DNA from: Acanthococcus lagerstroemiae
Taxonomy: Eukaryota > Arthropoda > Insecta > Hemiptera > Eriococcidae
Length of the DNA: 64,000 nt
Assembly (NCBI GenBank): GCA_031841125.1
Contig: CM063112.1
Coordinates: forward strand, 58,395,722 to 58,459,721
Direction of reading: 5' to 3'
The translations under genes were made by a program, and so were the position numbers. Shown here one piece after another: positions 21,623-33,200 of this stretch (position 1 is the first letter of the stretch; the number at the start of each line of letters is the position of its first letter). The notes below the pieces were generated by a model. The model was not told where the DNA came from. It ran no database searches and saw only the letters and a program-made list of their open reading frames with translations.

Positions 21623-22761
21623 CAGTGCCGGTTTTACCATACGGGCTGACTGGGCTGCAGCCCAAAGAGGCAAGATTTTGGGGCGGCAAATTTGCGACCC
21701 AAAAAAAATGTTGCGGAAGGGAGGATGTAAAAAAGAAGGTGACAAAAATACTGCAGCCCCGAGCGGCAAAGTACTTAAAACCGGTCCTGAGCATTTTTCT
21801 AAGTACCTAAGGGTTATTTTTAGTACACTGAACAACTCTGGAAGACGTTGTACGAGGCACCCCTTCATCGAGGTAACAGGTTTTAATTTCGCCGAGATGA
21901 AAACGATTAAGACCAACAAGCACATAATCAAAATTCTTTCACTTTTTCAATTTTGACAACTCAGACTTCGACCTAGTCAGCTAATAAACATTTTCAAACT
22001 TGACAAACAATAAGAAAAAGTTATGAAAGTAAATAATACAGGTAGCAACAGCGCCTTGCTTCTATTTCTCGATCTGCTGAGCCACTTTCCTAAATTATCG
22101 AGGAATTTAAGTTTTGAAATCCGAAAAAAAAATATTTTAGGGAAATTTTCCTCCAATCTTAGTACATGTTCGTGCTTATTATTTTTGATATATTTTAAGA
22201 TTCATTAAAACTCGCCCAGGTAGATTAAGGTTCATAAAAATTCGATTACAACACTTTAAGACACAATTTCTGCTGTGGGGAAGGAAATTGCAAACCAGAT
22301 ATTCAATATTTAGTGTGATAGTATACGTATACCTAATACGGAATACATCAGAAAAAAAGGACACAGCATACCTTTTACTCGGAAGGAAGCACTACTACTG
22401 GTTACTTATACAGCCTAAAATTTCAGAGGTTCACATGAAAATGAGAAAAATTACATTTAAGCGGTAAAGGAAAGGATATATAATACTTCTAAAATGTTTT
22501 CACATTCATTATGATTACAGATCTAACTCCAGAATTTTCTAAAACCATTTTACTATTGACGGATGATTTTTGTACGATATATTAGGACTGATAGGTTTTG
22601 ATTCAGCACCCATTTAACCATACGGGCTGACTTGGTTACAGCCCAGAGAGACAAAATTTTGGGACAGTAAAGTTTGTGGCCCAAAAATACAATTAACTCA
22701 ATTTTGCAGAAGGGGGTGTAAAAAAGTAAGACGGCAAAGTATGTACTTAAAATCGGCCCTG
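21623..22761. mobile_element. Composite element: two MITE-like units bracketing 0.8 kb
   Basis: The insertion is delimited by the perfect 8-bp direct repeat TCTGCATT (21615-21622 and 22762-22769). Deleting it with one TCTGCATT restores the RT frame from GRFTIDHL into HSLTQIVEKK. Left end CAGTGCCGGTTTTA and right end TAAAATCGGCCCTG are imperfect inverted repeats. The left 167 bp (21623-21789) and the right 158 bp (22604-22761) are copies of one unit in the same orientation, both with CCATACGGGCTGACT and CAGCCCAxAGAG, and each has its own CAG...CTG ends. The middle 814 bp matches neither and encodes no recognised transposase. The 8-bp duplication suits the hAT superfamily. Confidence 0.85.
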
Positions 22762-23265
22762 TCTGCATTCCCTAACACAGATTGTTGAGAAGAAGGTAGC
22801 GTTAGTACAGGCAGTTCATCTGTTATTTGTAGAACTGGAGAAAGCATACGATAGCGTCCCGATGAATAAACTGTAGGAAGCATTGGATAAAATGAATATC
22901 AGTGTTGTGTTAATCAAAGCTTTGAAGCTGCTGTACAATGGTACTGTTAGCTGCGTTAAAATGAGAAATAAACTATCAGCGAGCTTTAAAGGTTGCTGTA
23001 TCTCACAAACCTAATTCAAGATGATACTAAAAGTGGCGCCTAGTGAAAATGTGACCAGAAGGATATTTAACTGAAGGACGGAAATGTCATCAAGAGTTGC
23101 CGAGAGTATAGATTTCTAGGAGTCAGAATACTACAGGATAGATCTATAGACCAGAATATAAGAGATCGGAATATCCAGGGTAGGAAACAATAGCGATATT
23201 GAACTCATTTCTATGGGATCGGTAGATCAGCAAAGAAAACAGAAAACGGTTTATAATACAATACA
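22762..23265 (+). pseudogene. LINE reverse transcriptase, 3' part of the split pseudogene
   Basis: Resumes with HSLTQIVEKKVALVQAVHLL then FVELEKAYDSVPMNKL (the catalytic F.D.EKAYDSVP block; the first aspartate appears as glutamate) and LLYNGTVSCVK. The YADD region is missing after 23010, an internal deletion. Later pieces YRFLGVRILQDRSIDQNIRD and RSAKKTENG (in shifted frames) match the post-RT segment. Several stops and frameshifts. It ends at a junction with a GC-rich block at about 23265. Confidence 0.8.
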
Positions 23266-24786
23266 GGGGGGCTTCGTCCCCTGGCCACTTCGCGCCTCGT
23301 CCAACCGCCACAGTCCTCAGTGTTTGGTCTGAAACTTTTGTTACTGAGTTGATGTTTGCTGTGTGCTTCTTTTGCTCCCCCTCTATCAGCGGTCCTCAAT
23401 CTTCCACGATGAACCCCTTTCCATCCTTTCTTCATCACGAGCCTCCTCCTCCTCCACCACGACCCCCTCGTTGACCATGACTGCTCTCCGCCTCCACGGT
23501 CACACCTCAACAGTCGCAGCCCTCCTCAGCCACAAACTCCTCCCCCACAATGGCCTTCACCTAGTCTCTCCCGATCACCCTCTTCCACCCCGAGTACCCT
23601 CCATTAGGACCACGTCCTTAGACCACCCCACACCACTATGGCTTTCATTTCTGTTCACGTACCACACCCCCACCAAGACCTCTTAACCCATCACTACGAC
23701 CTCCCCAATGGCGGGCTTAGTCCTTCTCTAAAGTCTTCCCCTTCCGCGGCTTCATCACACTACGTCCTCCTCGCTCAACCACCACAAAAGATCCCCTGGT
23801 CCTCCAACCAGGAGCTTCCACCACCACCATGGCCATCCCCCCACAAGAACCCTTCCCTTCAAGACCACCTGCCCGGGACCAGAACCTTCCGCACCATGGC
23901 CTTCATTCGCCTTCCCGGCCGCCTCTCTCACCAAGGACTTCCTCCTTCACCAGGACCTATTACTCACCATTATCCCCCTTACACCACCCAAGGCCTATAT
24001 ACCCCTCCTGAGGTCGCGCCACCCATGGATCTTCTTCCCATTCTGGAGCTCCTTCCAACATGAACCATTTCCTAGGAGTAGGCTACCCATGGAGAAATAA
24101 GCAATTAGTGGGGCAGGGTAGGCGATCCGCAGTCTTTACTCCCTCCCAATGGCGGCCTTAGTCCATCTCCAAAGCCTTCCATTCCGCGGGTCTATCACCC
24201 TACGGCCTCCTCGCTCAACCACCTCGAAGATCCCCTGGACTTCCAAACAGGAGCTTCCAACACCATGACCACCCCTTCCGCTCTAGAACCCTTCCTCTCA
24301 AGACCCCCTCCCCGGGACCAGAACCTTCCGCACCATGGCCTTCATTCGCTTTCCCGGCCGCCTCTCTCACCAAGAACTTCCTCCTCCACCAGGACCCCTT
24401 CCTCACTATTATTCCCCTCCCCACTCGGGGTCTTTACCTCCCTCTACAGTCCCTGCCACCACCGTGGTTTTCCTCCCCTTTAGGAGCTCCCTCCTCTACC
24501 ATGAGTACCTCTTACAACCCCGAGCCTTTATCTACCAAAATTTTACCACAACCGTGACCACCCCTCCCCCCGAGAGCCGTGCCCTCTGAAGACTTCACCC
24601 CACCACCAGCCCCTGTCGCACCACGGCCATTTCTCTCCCTGGTCCCCTCTCTCACCAAGGACTTTCTCCTCCACCAGGTCCTCTTACTCATCTTAACCCC
24701 TTGCCGCACCAAAGGCCACCATCTCCATCCACAGCCCACGCCCCCACAGGGGCCCTCCTCACCCTTCTGGAACTTCCTCCTCAACC
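23266..24786 (+). repeat. CT-rich block with tandem duplication (period about 440 bp)
   Basis: The block is extremely pyrimidine-rich. CTCCCCAATGGCGGGCTTAG at 23701 recurs as CCTCCCAATGGCGGCCTTAG at 24142. CCGGGACCAGAACCTTCCGC, CATGGCCTTCATTCGC and CCGGCCGCCTCTCTCACCAA are found in both units. The word GTAGGCTACCC closes unit 1 (about 24077) and recurs at 24804, just before the LINE C-terminus. Pro-rich frames (for example 23638-24063) follow from composition. It may be an expanded linker or untranslated part of the adjacent LINE. Confidence 0.65.
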
Positions 24787-25380
24787 GTGAACCCCCTCCT
24801 GAAGGTAGGCTACCCCTGGGCGGCCGTGATCAACGCGATGCCCCCCCTGGACCTGCTGATCCACGAAAGATCAGTTAAGTACTTGGTCAAGAGTGGGTTC
24901 AGGGTCGACAACTGGCGGCATCTCCCGCGCGTTGATCCCTCCTTCAGCGAGTGGCCAAGTCAGCTCCACCAGGCGACCATCGACGAGTGGAACCGTCGAT
25001 GGTGGGTCAACACGACGGTGGCGCAGTGGACACAGGTGCTGTTCCCAGACGTACGCGCCAGGATGCAGCAGCAGGAAGAAGAAGACAACGAAATGAAGTG
25101 CATGGACTTCTTCCTGGCGCAGGCGGTTTCAGGCCATAGGTGCTTCGCATCCTACCTGCACCGTCGAAACCGCCGGGACAGCGACCAGTGCCCCTGCGGT
25201 GCTGACCCGGAGACACCTCGACATGTCTTTTGAGAGTGTATCCGGTGGGCTGACGGAAGGCCGGACATATGGACAAGGACCAGCCGTGAGCACCTGCGGT
25301 ACATGCGGGGTGTAGTCAAGAGTTTATGGATACTTGAAAACCCCGCATTCCTCGCAGGTGACACAGACCGAACCGGATGA
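24787..25380 (+). pseudogene. Non-LTR retrotransposon ORF2 C-terminus with CCHC zinc knuckle
   Basis: One frame of 197 codons with a single internal TGA (25231-25233) encodes a post-RT region with many Trp residues (EWNRRWWVNTTVAQWTQVLF), then AQAVSGHRCFASYLHRR, and a Cys-rich motif CPCGADPETPRHVF, stop, EC. GH..F..YL.R followed by C-x-C-G...H-x4-C is the nucleic-acid-binding end typical of R1/LOA/Jockey-type ORF2 proteins. The codon after HVF, usually Phe or a similar residue, has become a stop, so it is nearly intact but dead. The RT domain is absent and replaced by the CT-rich block. Clade assignment is tentative. Confidence 0.75.
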
Positions 25381-25793
25381 GGTCGAAGAACCCGGAAGAG
25401 GGTGGGGGCAAACCCGAAGAGGCCAGAAGAGGTCGCCCCCCACCGTCTCCCCCCACCGTCGCCGTCGCCAAAGGAGGAGAAGAAACAGCACCAAACTGCC
25501 GCCAATCACGGGCGGCGGGTTGCGTCCCTTGTAGGTGAGACCATAGTAAGTCGAGTGTCGAGACTATCTCCATCTCCTCCAGTACTAGAGCACGACGCGG
25601 CCCCTACCCTCATTTTATATAACTCGAGCGAAGATACGCTCGCCTCCCCAGTACGGGAGAGGCGTTGGCCGGGGTGATAGCTTACATACAGGGCAAAGCG
25701 GGCGCCCCCCAAAAAACGTAGCCGCAGACCAATTTAGTTATAGAGAAGTATGTACGCCGCCCCCGGGGAGTTCCGGTTGGCCATAAAAAAAAA
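25381..25793 (+). mobile_element. LINE 3' untranslated region ending in poly(A)
   Basis: Follows the zinc-knuckle frame without a break. It is GC-rich with GGAGTTCCGG near 25770 and ends in a 13-A run (25780-25793). A second GAGGAGTTCCGG followed by a 15-A run lies at 25905-25957, so the tail region may be duplicated or a second truncated copy may be adjacent. Confidence 0.6.
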
Positions 25794-25959
25794 AAAAGCT
25801 ACCCTGGGAAAATTGGCAAAAGCAGGGGACCCCACGTTAAACAAAACGCTTTATGTAACTCAGATCAGGACCTAAGTGCTATTACCTATTAATACACGGA
25901 GCACCCGAGGAGTTCCGGGATTGGCGCGGGAGTCTCGGTTTTAAAAAAAAAAAAAAAGT

Positions 25960-28170
25960 TTTACTAAATTGGATTAAGAGGAGGTAGGAACCGAGCATTT
26001 GATGTCTTATATGGAATCAGTTGAACAACTAGGTCCTTGAATAGATGACCCGAATTTAAATTAGGATGGCCCCTTTTTTTCCGGAGGGGGAAGTTCGGGT
26101 TTAATACATGAGAGATGTAGAAGTTGTGGACATAACTGTCGATAAAAATCTTTCCAAAATGACCTGGTAGCAAAGAAATGCGTTCAACAACCTGCTAGAT
26201 AGCCGAAAAAATGGAGGGGTAATCGGAAGGCGAATTCATGGAGATCATACATTAATAAATTGTAAAATACCTCGCTATCCTAAATATGGAAGGCCAAAAA
26301 ACGGAACTAGGCACGATAAAATTAATATTCTACCCTCACTCACTTGCGTTGACTATAATTCTATTGTTTAGTAACAACACAATAAAATGTAGAACGAGAT
26401 TTTTTTAAAATAAATTTCTAATTGATTTAAAGAGGTTTAAAGTTTGCTGTAATCTTATGGAAAATTGTGCATGATCACCTTTTCAGTACGCAGGGCTACC
26501 AGCTTTGGGAACTCCAAGTTTTAGTGCCTATATTTCTGTGTTACTAACAGAGATCATCGGGGCACTTGCACTAATATCGGTGAACTATTTCTTTTTACAG
26601 AAAACCTGCGGTTATGTCAGTGGTTGTAGCACGTCATTGGTTCTATGAACTCGCAGTTTTAAGGTGCACATCATCTACTCTTAATTCTCGGATTCACTTT
26701 TCCGCACCTAAATGCAAACGAGTCAGGGTGAGCTTAGTAAAGACGCAAGATATTTCTGTACTAGTCTCCTGCACACAGCTATGCCTATAAATTACTTAAT
26801 AAAAGCGCTCAATTTCTTGTTAACAAAATATTCCAGGTATCAATCAAATAGATAAACTGGTTCGAAGGTCGGATTTCTCGCACTTATCAATAATTACCCG
26901 GTTATTATAATACCGAATAAAATTTTTTTTGCCTATAATTATTCTCAAATTTGTATCGCTCGTTGCGCTTAATTAGACAGGCAATCTCGGCCACAGATTC
27001 GACGATAATAAAGTTAGAAAGTGTTATCATCAGCCGGGAATTATGCACGAGTATACTCACCCACCTCTCGCTAATACTCGCGCAGTTTATAACCCAACGT
27101 GATTCAATTTTCGGTCGGGGGGTGTATCATGAAAAGACAAAATTGTCGGTTATGCGATCGCTGCCAGCAAAGGAAGGAAGTGAGTTCGATAAAAATGATC
27201 AATGTCACGTGAGCCATGACTGCGTTCCAGGTCTGATGCCCTGATTTCCCTAATTTAACGGCAGATAAGTTACCTTCGCGAAAAAATATCATATTTTTAG
27301 GCGTAAATTGCGGCGCGCGGCTTTCGTTAGTTCGTGCAATTTTCCTAGCGTAATAAATAAGTAAAAATTTAGTATCAATTAAAACGCGGATTCGTCGGAT
27401 TTGATGGTCTTTCGGGTGTTCCCCGCAGGACGCACTAAAATCTAATGAATTTTTTAGACCACGTGCGAGTGTAAATCGAAAAAAATTAAAAAGATCTCAA
27501 GGAATGAAATACGCCGATAGTATATCAACAATGAGATCAAGCGAAGCTCTGCCAATTAACGGGCATTTAACGAGCGAATATATGCATTCGTCGGTGTTTT
27601 TCTCCGTTTCCTGGGACGCCGCCGTTGTGCTACTCGCTACACAGCCAATGTGGGTCACCGAATAGGTCCACAATTTTATGGCAGCCGTTTTTTGCTGATA
27701 CGGCGCCGGCGCGCATTGCGAGGCTGCAGACAACGGCGAATTGTTAAGAGAAGGCCAAGTGGAAGTTGAAAGGCACAAAAAAAAAACAATGAGATTAAAG
27801 TAGCAGTTGAGACCCACTAGGCCTATCATCTATTACCGGTTTCGGGGACTTTTTCTAGCCCAAGAAGACAAATTCCGAATCCTAGATTTTTTGCCGTATC
27901 AGGAGGCTTATGCGTAAAAAATAAATAAATAAAAAGACCCTCAATGAGGTTAAATTTCGTTGAAGTCGTGACAAAAAGCACCTAGGAGAAAGGAAAACTC
28001 CCGCAGATAAATTCTTACTAAGTAGCAATTGCTACTGAGGCGTCCCAACTGGTATATAACTTTTCCGGGGGTCGCATCATCATTGGGGAGTTTTAAAAAG
28101 AAAGGCGTTTTTAAAACGGAAATTTAGAATGTGAGACGTTTGAATAGAGTTGGAAGATTAGAGAATTTTA
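25960..28170. other. Long stretch without a recognised gene
   Basis: A/T-rich with unique-looking islands (26940-27470, 27590-27780). Frames at 26951-27244 (plus) and 27497-27829 (minus) are of mixed composition but match nothing I recognise. A short AAATAAATAAATAAA run sits at 27920-27936, a common LINE-tail style, without a recognisable LINE body before it. Confidence 0.4.
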
Positions 28171-28180
28171 AGAGAAAATG

Positions 28181-28321
28181 TGTGGTGGAGCGTATGGTGA
28201 TGCACGCATGCCAAAATGCCTTCCAGACACCGCGCTCCTGGCCCCGGAAACTACCATTTCGAGTATCGCATCAGTGATCAGAGGGACGCATTGAGGCCGG
28301 CCCGAGCTCCCATTTCGTCTT
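28181..28321 (+). repeat. SINE-like repeat A, copy 2
   Basis: The most complete copy: GTGGTGGAGCGTATGGTG, ATGCACGCATGCCAAA, GGCCCCGGAAACTACCAT, TTTCGAGTATCGCATCAG, an extra roughly 20-nt GATCAGAGGGACGCATT piece, then GGCCCGAGCTCCCATTTCG. Same orientation as the other two copies. Confidence 0.65.
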
Positions 28322-28614
28322 TCCGCTTCCAGTGCGCACTGTCCTGCAAGGGCCACTATGGGACACCATCCAGCATTAACAAGGAATGCAAATGTACCGC
28401 AGCTGGACGAGCTTCCTTCCTTCACCCTTCACTTCCTCGTGTTGGTACTTGTGGCGACGCAGAAAGGTGGTGACGGTGGGGTGAACCTCGCCGGGCGGTC
28501 TGCAGCTGCTGCAGAAGCTCTCGGATTGTACAGTCGTTGTGTCAAGTGTGGGCTGAACTATTTTCGTCGGCCCTCTGCCTCGAGCACTCTATCTGCATCT
28601 TCTGCTTCATGATG

Positions 28615-28905
28615 GTCGAGACAACCCCTCCCAGTTTAGGTTATGGAAGATTTCTTCCAGTAGGCCGTTGAGAAGATTTTGAGATTGTTTTACACCTATT
28701 TTGAATTCGAAGTATTGTCCCATTTTGTCCAGACATACGTACCCTCCCCTTTGAGTTTCTATATCGTTCGTATATCATTCTTATCAACTTCCTCGGAGCA
28801 CACTGTCTCCAGAGAGCCTCCCATATGTGATCGAATCAAAAGCTTTTTCAAATTCAATCAGCAGTGTATTCAGGTTTTGATTAAATTCGGGCACTACGTT
28901 TACTA
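28615..28905 (-). pseudogene. LINE reverse transcriptase fragment (antisense)
   Basis: The minus strand reads NLNTLLIEFEKAFDSITYGR (catalytic ..F..FEKAFDSI block), then in another frame WRQCAPRKLIRMIYERYRNS, then QYFEFKIGVKQS (GVRQG block), LLNGLLEEIFHNLNWEG. This is the RT palm between the first catalytic Asp block and just before the YADD box. The last words match the RT at 44379 (NLLEEIFYNPNWEGRG), so both belong to one family. Short, frameshifted and truncated at both ends. Confidence 0.75.
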
Positions 28906-29082
28906 TTTTTAGGTTGATTTATCATACGTGCGAAAAATTATTTCACGCCGGGATCATTTAATTATACCGTGAATTTATTATTTCAGCCGCGCAATTTTCT
29001 TAATGTGATGTGATTTTATTTTATAAAATATATGTGCAAAATATTCTCCATGCGTGCTGAAATTGTTTTTTGCTATGAGTTA

Positions 29083-29343
29083 AGCTAGATGCACACTACG
29101 CTGACGTTTTTGTGTTCACACGTCATATGACGGGTTAACACGACATATGACGAAAACAAAACAATGTAGTTCAATTGGACCGTTCACACTACACTGATGC
29201 GTCGTCAGATGACGCATTATGACGACACATCAGTGTAGTGTGAACAGTCCAATTGAACTAGATGATTTTGTTTTCGTCATGTGTCGTGTTAACATGTTGT
29301 ATGACGTGTTAACACGAAACGTCAGCGTAATGTGCAGCTGGCT
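29083..29343. mobile_element. Palindromic MITE (261 bp)
   Basis: The whole element is a near-perfect palindrome. The left arm starts AGCTAGATGCACACTACGCT and the right arm, reverse-complemented, starts AGCCAGCTGCACATTACGCT. Inner parts share TTCAATTGGAC(C/T)GTTCAC and ACTACACTGATG around a centre at about 29213. Words of the type GACGxxTTAACACGxCATATGACG recur in each arm. No coding capacity. The target duplication is unclear; TTAA at the left is not matched at the right. Confidence 0.85.
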
Positions 29344-29389
29344 TTGTCTTCTTGCTGATGGGCGATTAAACAGTATCCAAAAATGAATA

Positions 29390-29700
29390 CTAGGGGCGTT
29401 CGATAAGTAAGGTTCCCATCACAATAACTCGAGAACGAAAAGAGATTTTTTGATGCACTTTTAGGGCAACACTGTTTGTAGCCTTATCACTTCGTGTTCC
29501 GAGTTTCAAGTTATCCAGTTGATTCGTTCACGAATTCTCGTTCCTTAAAGATGTCTTGCGAAGTGCCGACTTCCTCCAGAATAGAATAACGTGCGATAAT
29601 CAAGTTTTATTTGCGCACACGTGAAAACATTACGGCTGGTGCAGCATCTTTGAAACAATATTGCGGAGAATGATTTGTATGTAATAAGATGAAACAATCT
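29390..29700 (+). pseudogene. Mariner-like element, 5' end and N-terminal transposase fragment
   Basis: AGGGGCGTTCGATAAGTAAG at about 29393 resembles a mariner-type terminal repeat. From an ATG at 29550 the frame reads MSCEVPTSSRIE, stop, RAIIKFYLRTRENITAG and SLKQYCGE, compatible with the first helix-turn-helix (EQRAxIKFL..) of mariner transposases, with stops. It then runs into unrelated sequence at about 29700. A 5'-only relic. Confidence 0.6.
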
Positions 29701-31307
29701 CCCCCCCCCTCACGGAAATTGGGATGATTTCGTTGTTTTTCTACCTAAAAATATCGTGCGCAAAATTTTTCCCAAGAATATTAAAATTTTAATTCTAGTT
29801 TGTTTTGGCAAAATCCAATTTTCTTCACAAAAACCTTATTTTTAGGATTTTTTACAATTGCAAAGTTTCTTATGAACTAAGAGATACCCACGGTTCAATT
29901 CCCTTCAGACCATTTCTAACAACTTTTGGCACCAGAAAAATGTTGACCTATGGGTTTTCACACCGACTAAAGCACATTGAAAATTTGATTTGGGGGAGTA
30001 AAATATTTCAAGAATAGCAATCTTTGAAGTATTTTAAGCGCGGGGGAGGGGATGGAATAAAATGGAATAATTAGGTATCAAAAGTAGAAAGCCGCGGCGG
30101 AGTGTCAGTAACTCGGGAAGAAGTAATCAACCTTTGCAGTGAAGAATGAAATTAAAGAGCTAATTTTCCACGTAAAGTCAGAATTTTGCTATTCTCCTTG
30201 TTCTCAACATTACTATTTCACAAGTTCAAAAAAAATTGTGAATTACACGATAAGGGAGGGAAGAATTCGTTTTGATGAGTGAAAAGTATGGAATACAACA
30301 ACGGTCAGCACGAGTACCCTTCCCCATTTATGAGATTGCACAAAAAAGTCAGGATATTTCAGCACTCAGTTAAAAAACTGGGAAGACCACAGTGCCGGAT
30401 TAACGGACTTGGCCGCTTTAGGTCAAAAAATTCTTTGCCACCCCTGTGTTTCACAAAGAAAAAAAAAAAGAAAAAGAAAGCAGTTGTATTATTATTATCA
30501 TCTTCTAAAATTGCTTCGTTGGCTTCCAGAAAAGTACGACGCTGGAAGACCAAAATTTGGGGAATCAAAAAATTACAGGAGTCAGAGAGAAAAGTGCAGG
30601 GAAAAGTTTTTAATTTTTTTTTTTAATTTTTGCTAATCGACTGAAATTTGTAATTTTCGTGTAATTTCTAATAACTTTACCTCTCCCCTCTCCCAAAGAG
30701 CAAATTATTCGCACCAGCTCTGAGCTGTGCAACTGTACAAATGACATCACATAATGCTGCCAAAATTCCCTCTAGAAATATCCGCTATTCAGTTACTTAA
30801 TTCCCAGTAAAACACTGAAAACAAAATCTGAAATAATCATGTTCTTCCCTCGGAAAGAAAATGGCTATTTCCCTCCCTCATCATCGCATTGTGAACTTAA
30901 CTCAGGTGCAACTGAGAAATGTCACTTGTTGAAGGCTAAGCTGATACAATAATATAATGAAGTGCTTCGGCACATTCCAAAGGAAAAAAAATGTATATTT
31001 TCACTTCCTTTTTGTCCTACATTTTCATTTACATGAAAACAACAACCTTTACATGTTTTCTTTTCCCTCTTCCGTGAAAGCAAGGGGGAAAAAAACAAGT
31101 GGAACAAAATGAAATTTTATTGATAAAAAATATAAGTAATTTATAATAAAAAGCGGTGACCTTCTTTCTCACTGTGCACAGTTTATGAGGGCATAGAAGA
31201 AGCTTCCTTCCGTTACAAATTAAAAAATACAAAAATAAAAACAATTGGAAAAAATATACAAGAATACAGATTTAACTGAAAAGTAAACAACAAAACAAGC
31301 AAAATTA

Positions 31308-31310
<3 letters not shown>
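29701..31310. other. Gene-free AT-rich stretch
   Basis: CAGTGCCGGATTAACGGACT at 30391 resembles the left end of the composite element (CAGTGCCGGTTTTACC), so a related element end lies here; its right end was not found. The frame 30279-30626 covers an A/AAG-rich run and is not credible. Confidence 0.4.
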
Positions 31311-31311
<1 letters not shown>

Positions 31312-31361
<50 letters not shown>

Positions 31362-31860
31362 AGAGAGAGAGAGGGGAGAAGATGAAGAAAAAGAAGAGAG
31401 AGAGAAGAAAAGAAAAAGAATGAAAGAAAAATGATTAAAGATGAAGATAAAAGGAAATAGCGATAAGGAAAAAAGCAGATGTAAAATTAAAAATGGAAGA
31501 AACCAGAAAATGACAAAAAATGAAAAAAACAATGTTAAAGGAACTGAAGGAACAATAGGAGTAGATAGAGAAATAGAAGCAGAAGAAGACAAAGACGAAA
31601 TGAAAATATAAAAACAAACAAAAAGAAAAGAAATAAGTAGAAAAGAAAAGATAGAAGAAGAAGAAAATACAGAAAAAAGAACTGTATAGGAAAAAAGACA
31701 AAGAAAAAGGAACAACAGGAAAAAGAAGAAGAAGAGCGAAAACAAGAACGACATATTGAAATTAAATTATGGATGGCGAGGTGAAAAAAACACGAGGAAA
31801 AAGATAAAATGGTGAATTAGAAAAGAAGGAAAGAAAAAGAACAGCGAATAATGTAAAGAA
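31312..31860. repeat. (GA)n microsatellite and polypurine tract
   Basis: 31312-31370 is (GA)n with two interruptions. Purine-rich AGAAGAAA-type sequence continues to about 31860. The long minus frames here (31305-31754, 31435-31701) encode only Phe/Ser/Leu runs from the polypyrimidine complement. Confidence 0.9.
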
Positions 31861-33200
31861 ATTTTTAATATGTAATCTTTGTTAAAATTTTAATTGACCT
31901 GCAAAATATTTTATTCCAATGACCGGCTAGTAATATGGGACTGAGAATCATTCGTCTATTTCAACGAAAATTTAGTGATGGTTATTAACACGGCAAATGT
32001 TCCCCTAAAATGAACCACAAAATTTTAATTTTTGAGATTTTTTTCTTCAATTTTTGATGGCCCTAGGTTTCTAAGACCAATTGTCCCATGCCAGAAAATC
32101 TGATAATTAAGTGATATTTGACGCAGAAGAATGACATCCACATGGCATTTCTGAAGATCTGCGATGTTGTGTTCCACCTTTTACCCCAAGTACACCCATT
32201 TCCAAATTACACCAATATATGGTCAGAACACTCCCTCGTCTCTTTCCAAAAATACTGCAGAATATTTGAGCTGAAGGTCAGCAGAACAGAATGACAGGAA
32301 AACAGACTTACAGAAAGTTTTTCTTTTCCGAAAATTTTCTGCTCCGCTATCGCTAAAATTACGAAAGAAAATTTCCGCCGTGCCGACATCAGCACTCGCC
32401 ACGGTATTCGTGTATCTTGTACCTACTCAACATTCCGTTTACCAGCCTCTGGCCTGAGGTCATCACACAGAGCTGTCAGTCACCAGTCGCATGTATCCAG
32501 CCAAATCACTTCGGGACGATTTCATCTGGAAGTAGAGTCGGCGATAAAAAAGTAAACAAAAAATTGGGTGGGTCCGCTAGTATACGTTTTACAATGTGAA
32601 AGACCATCGCAAGGAAGGTCATGATCTAGGTCTCTCTACTTAGAAGTAATTTTTAATTTTATTTATTCATCTTTATCTATTCCCAAAAGTCCTTCGATTA
32701 ATTACACGTATTGTATACGGTTTTAATTATTCTCTTCAGAATCTGAAATAACTTTTTATCATTATCGCGTTTCCAAGCTCGGTCATTTTTTTTTTTTTTT
32801 AGAAAAAAATAAAAAATGTACACCGGGATGTAGGCAGGTCGAATCCGGTAAACGCATACAACTCAAAGAGTTCGCTGGTCACGTACGCAGATTCTGAACA
32901 GTAGATAGCGGGTGCGATAAAACTCTATAACTGCAAACTTAGATATCATATCAGAGGTAGTAATTAAATCTATTTGGGAATACATGTCAGTCTTTGAAGG
33001 TAGAGTGAGAACACCTAACGATGTAATAAAGTAAATACGCACGGGGGTCCTAAAGTAAACGAGTAAGCGTGTCGATATAAATGTGATAACGACGTACAAA
33101 ATGGTGATTGGCACGCGTACAGTTGACATTACGTATCCATGCACGACGTTTGTAATACGATGACGGTGCAAAAGTCGTCCCTGTAAAAGTTGTACCACTC
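31861..33200. other. Mostly gene-free; one 111-aa minus frame
   Basis: Minus frame 32863-33198 (starts MVQLLQGRLLHRHRITNVVH) is hydrophobic in places (TILYVVITFISTRLLVYF) and lies in a unique-looking segment, so a membrane-protein exon cannot be excluded. Nothing was recognised in the rest of the stretch. Confidence 0.3.

Noticed and set aside
29083..29343. TTAA target site for the palindromic MITE
   Set aside because: TTAA is present only at the left boundary; the right flank does not match.
31305..31754. 149-aa and 88-aa minus frames rich in Phe/Ser/Leu
   Set aside because: They are the complement of a (GA)n and polypurine tract; the composition follows from the simple repeat.
32840..32870. 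GGTCGAATCCGG as a Pol III B box of a tRNA gene
   Set aside because: No A box or tRNA-like arms lie at suitable spacing on either strand.
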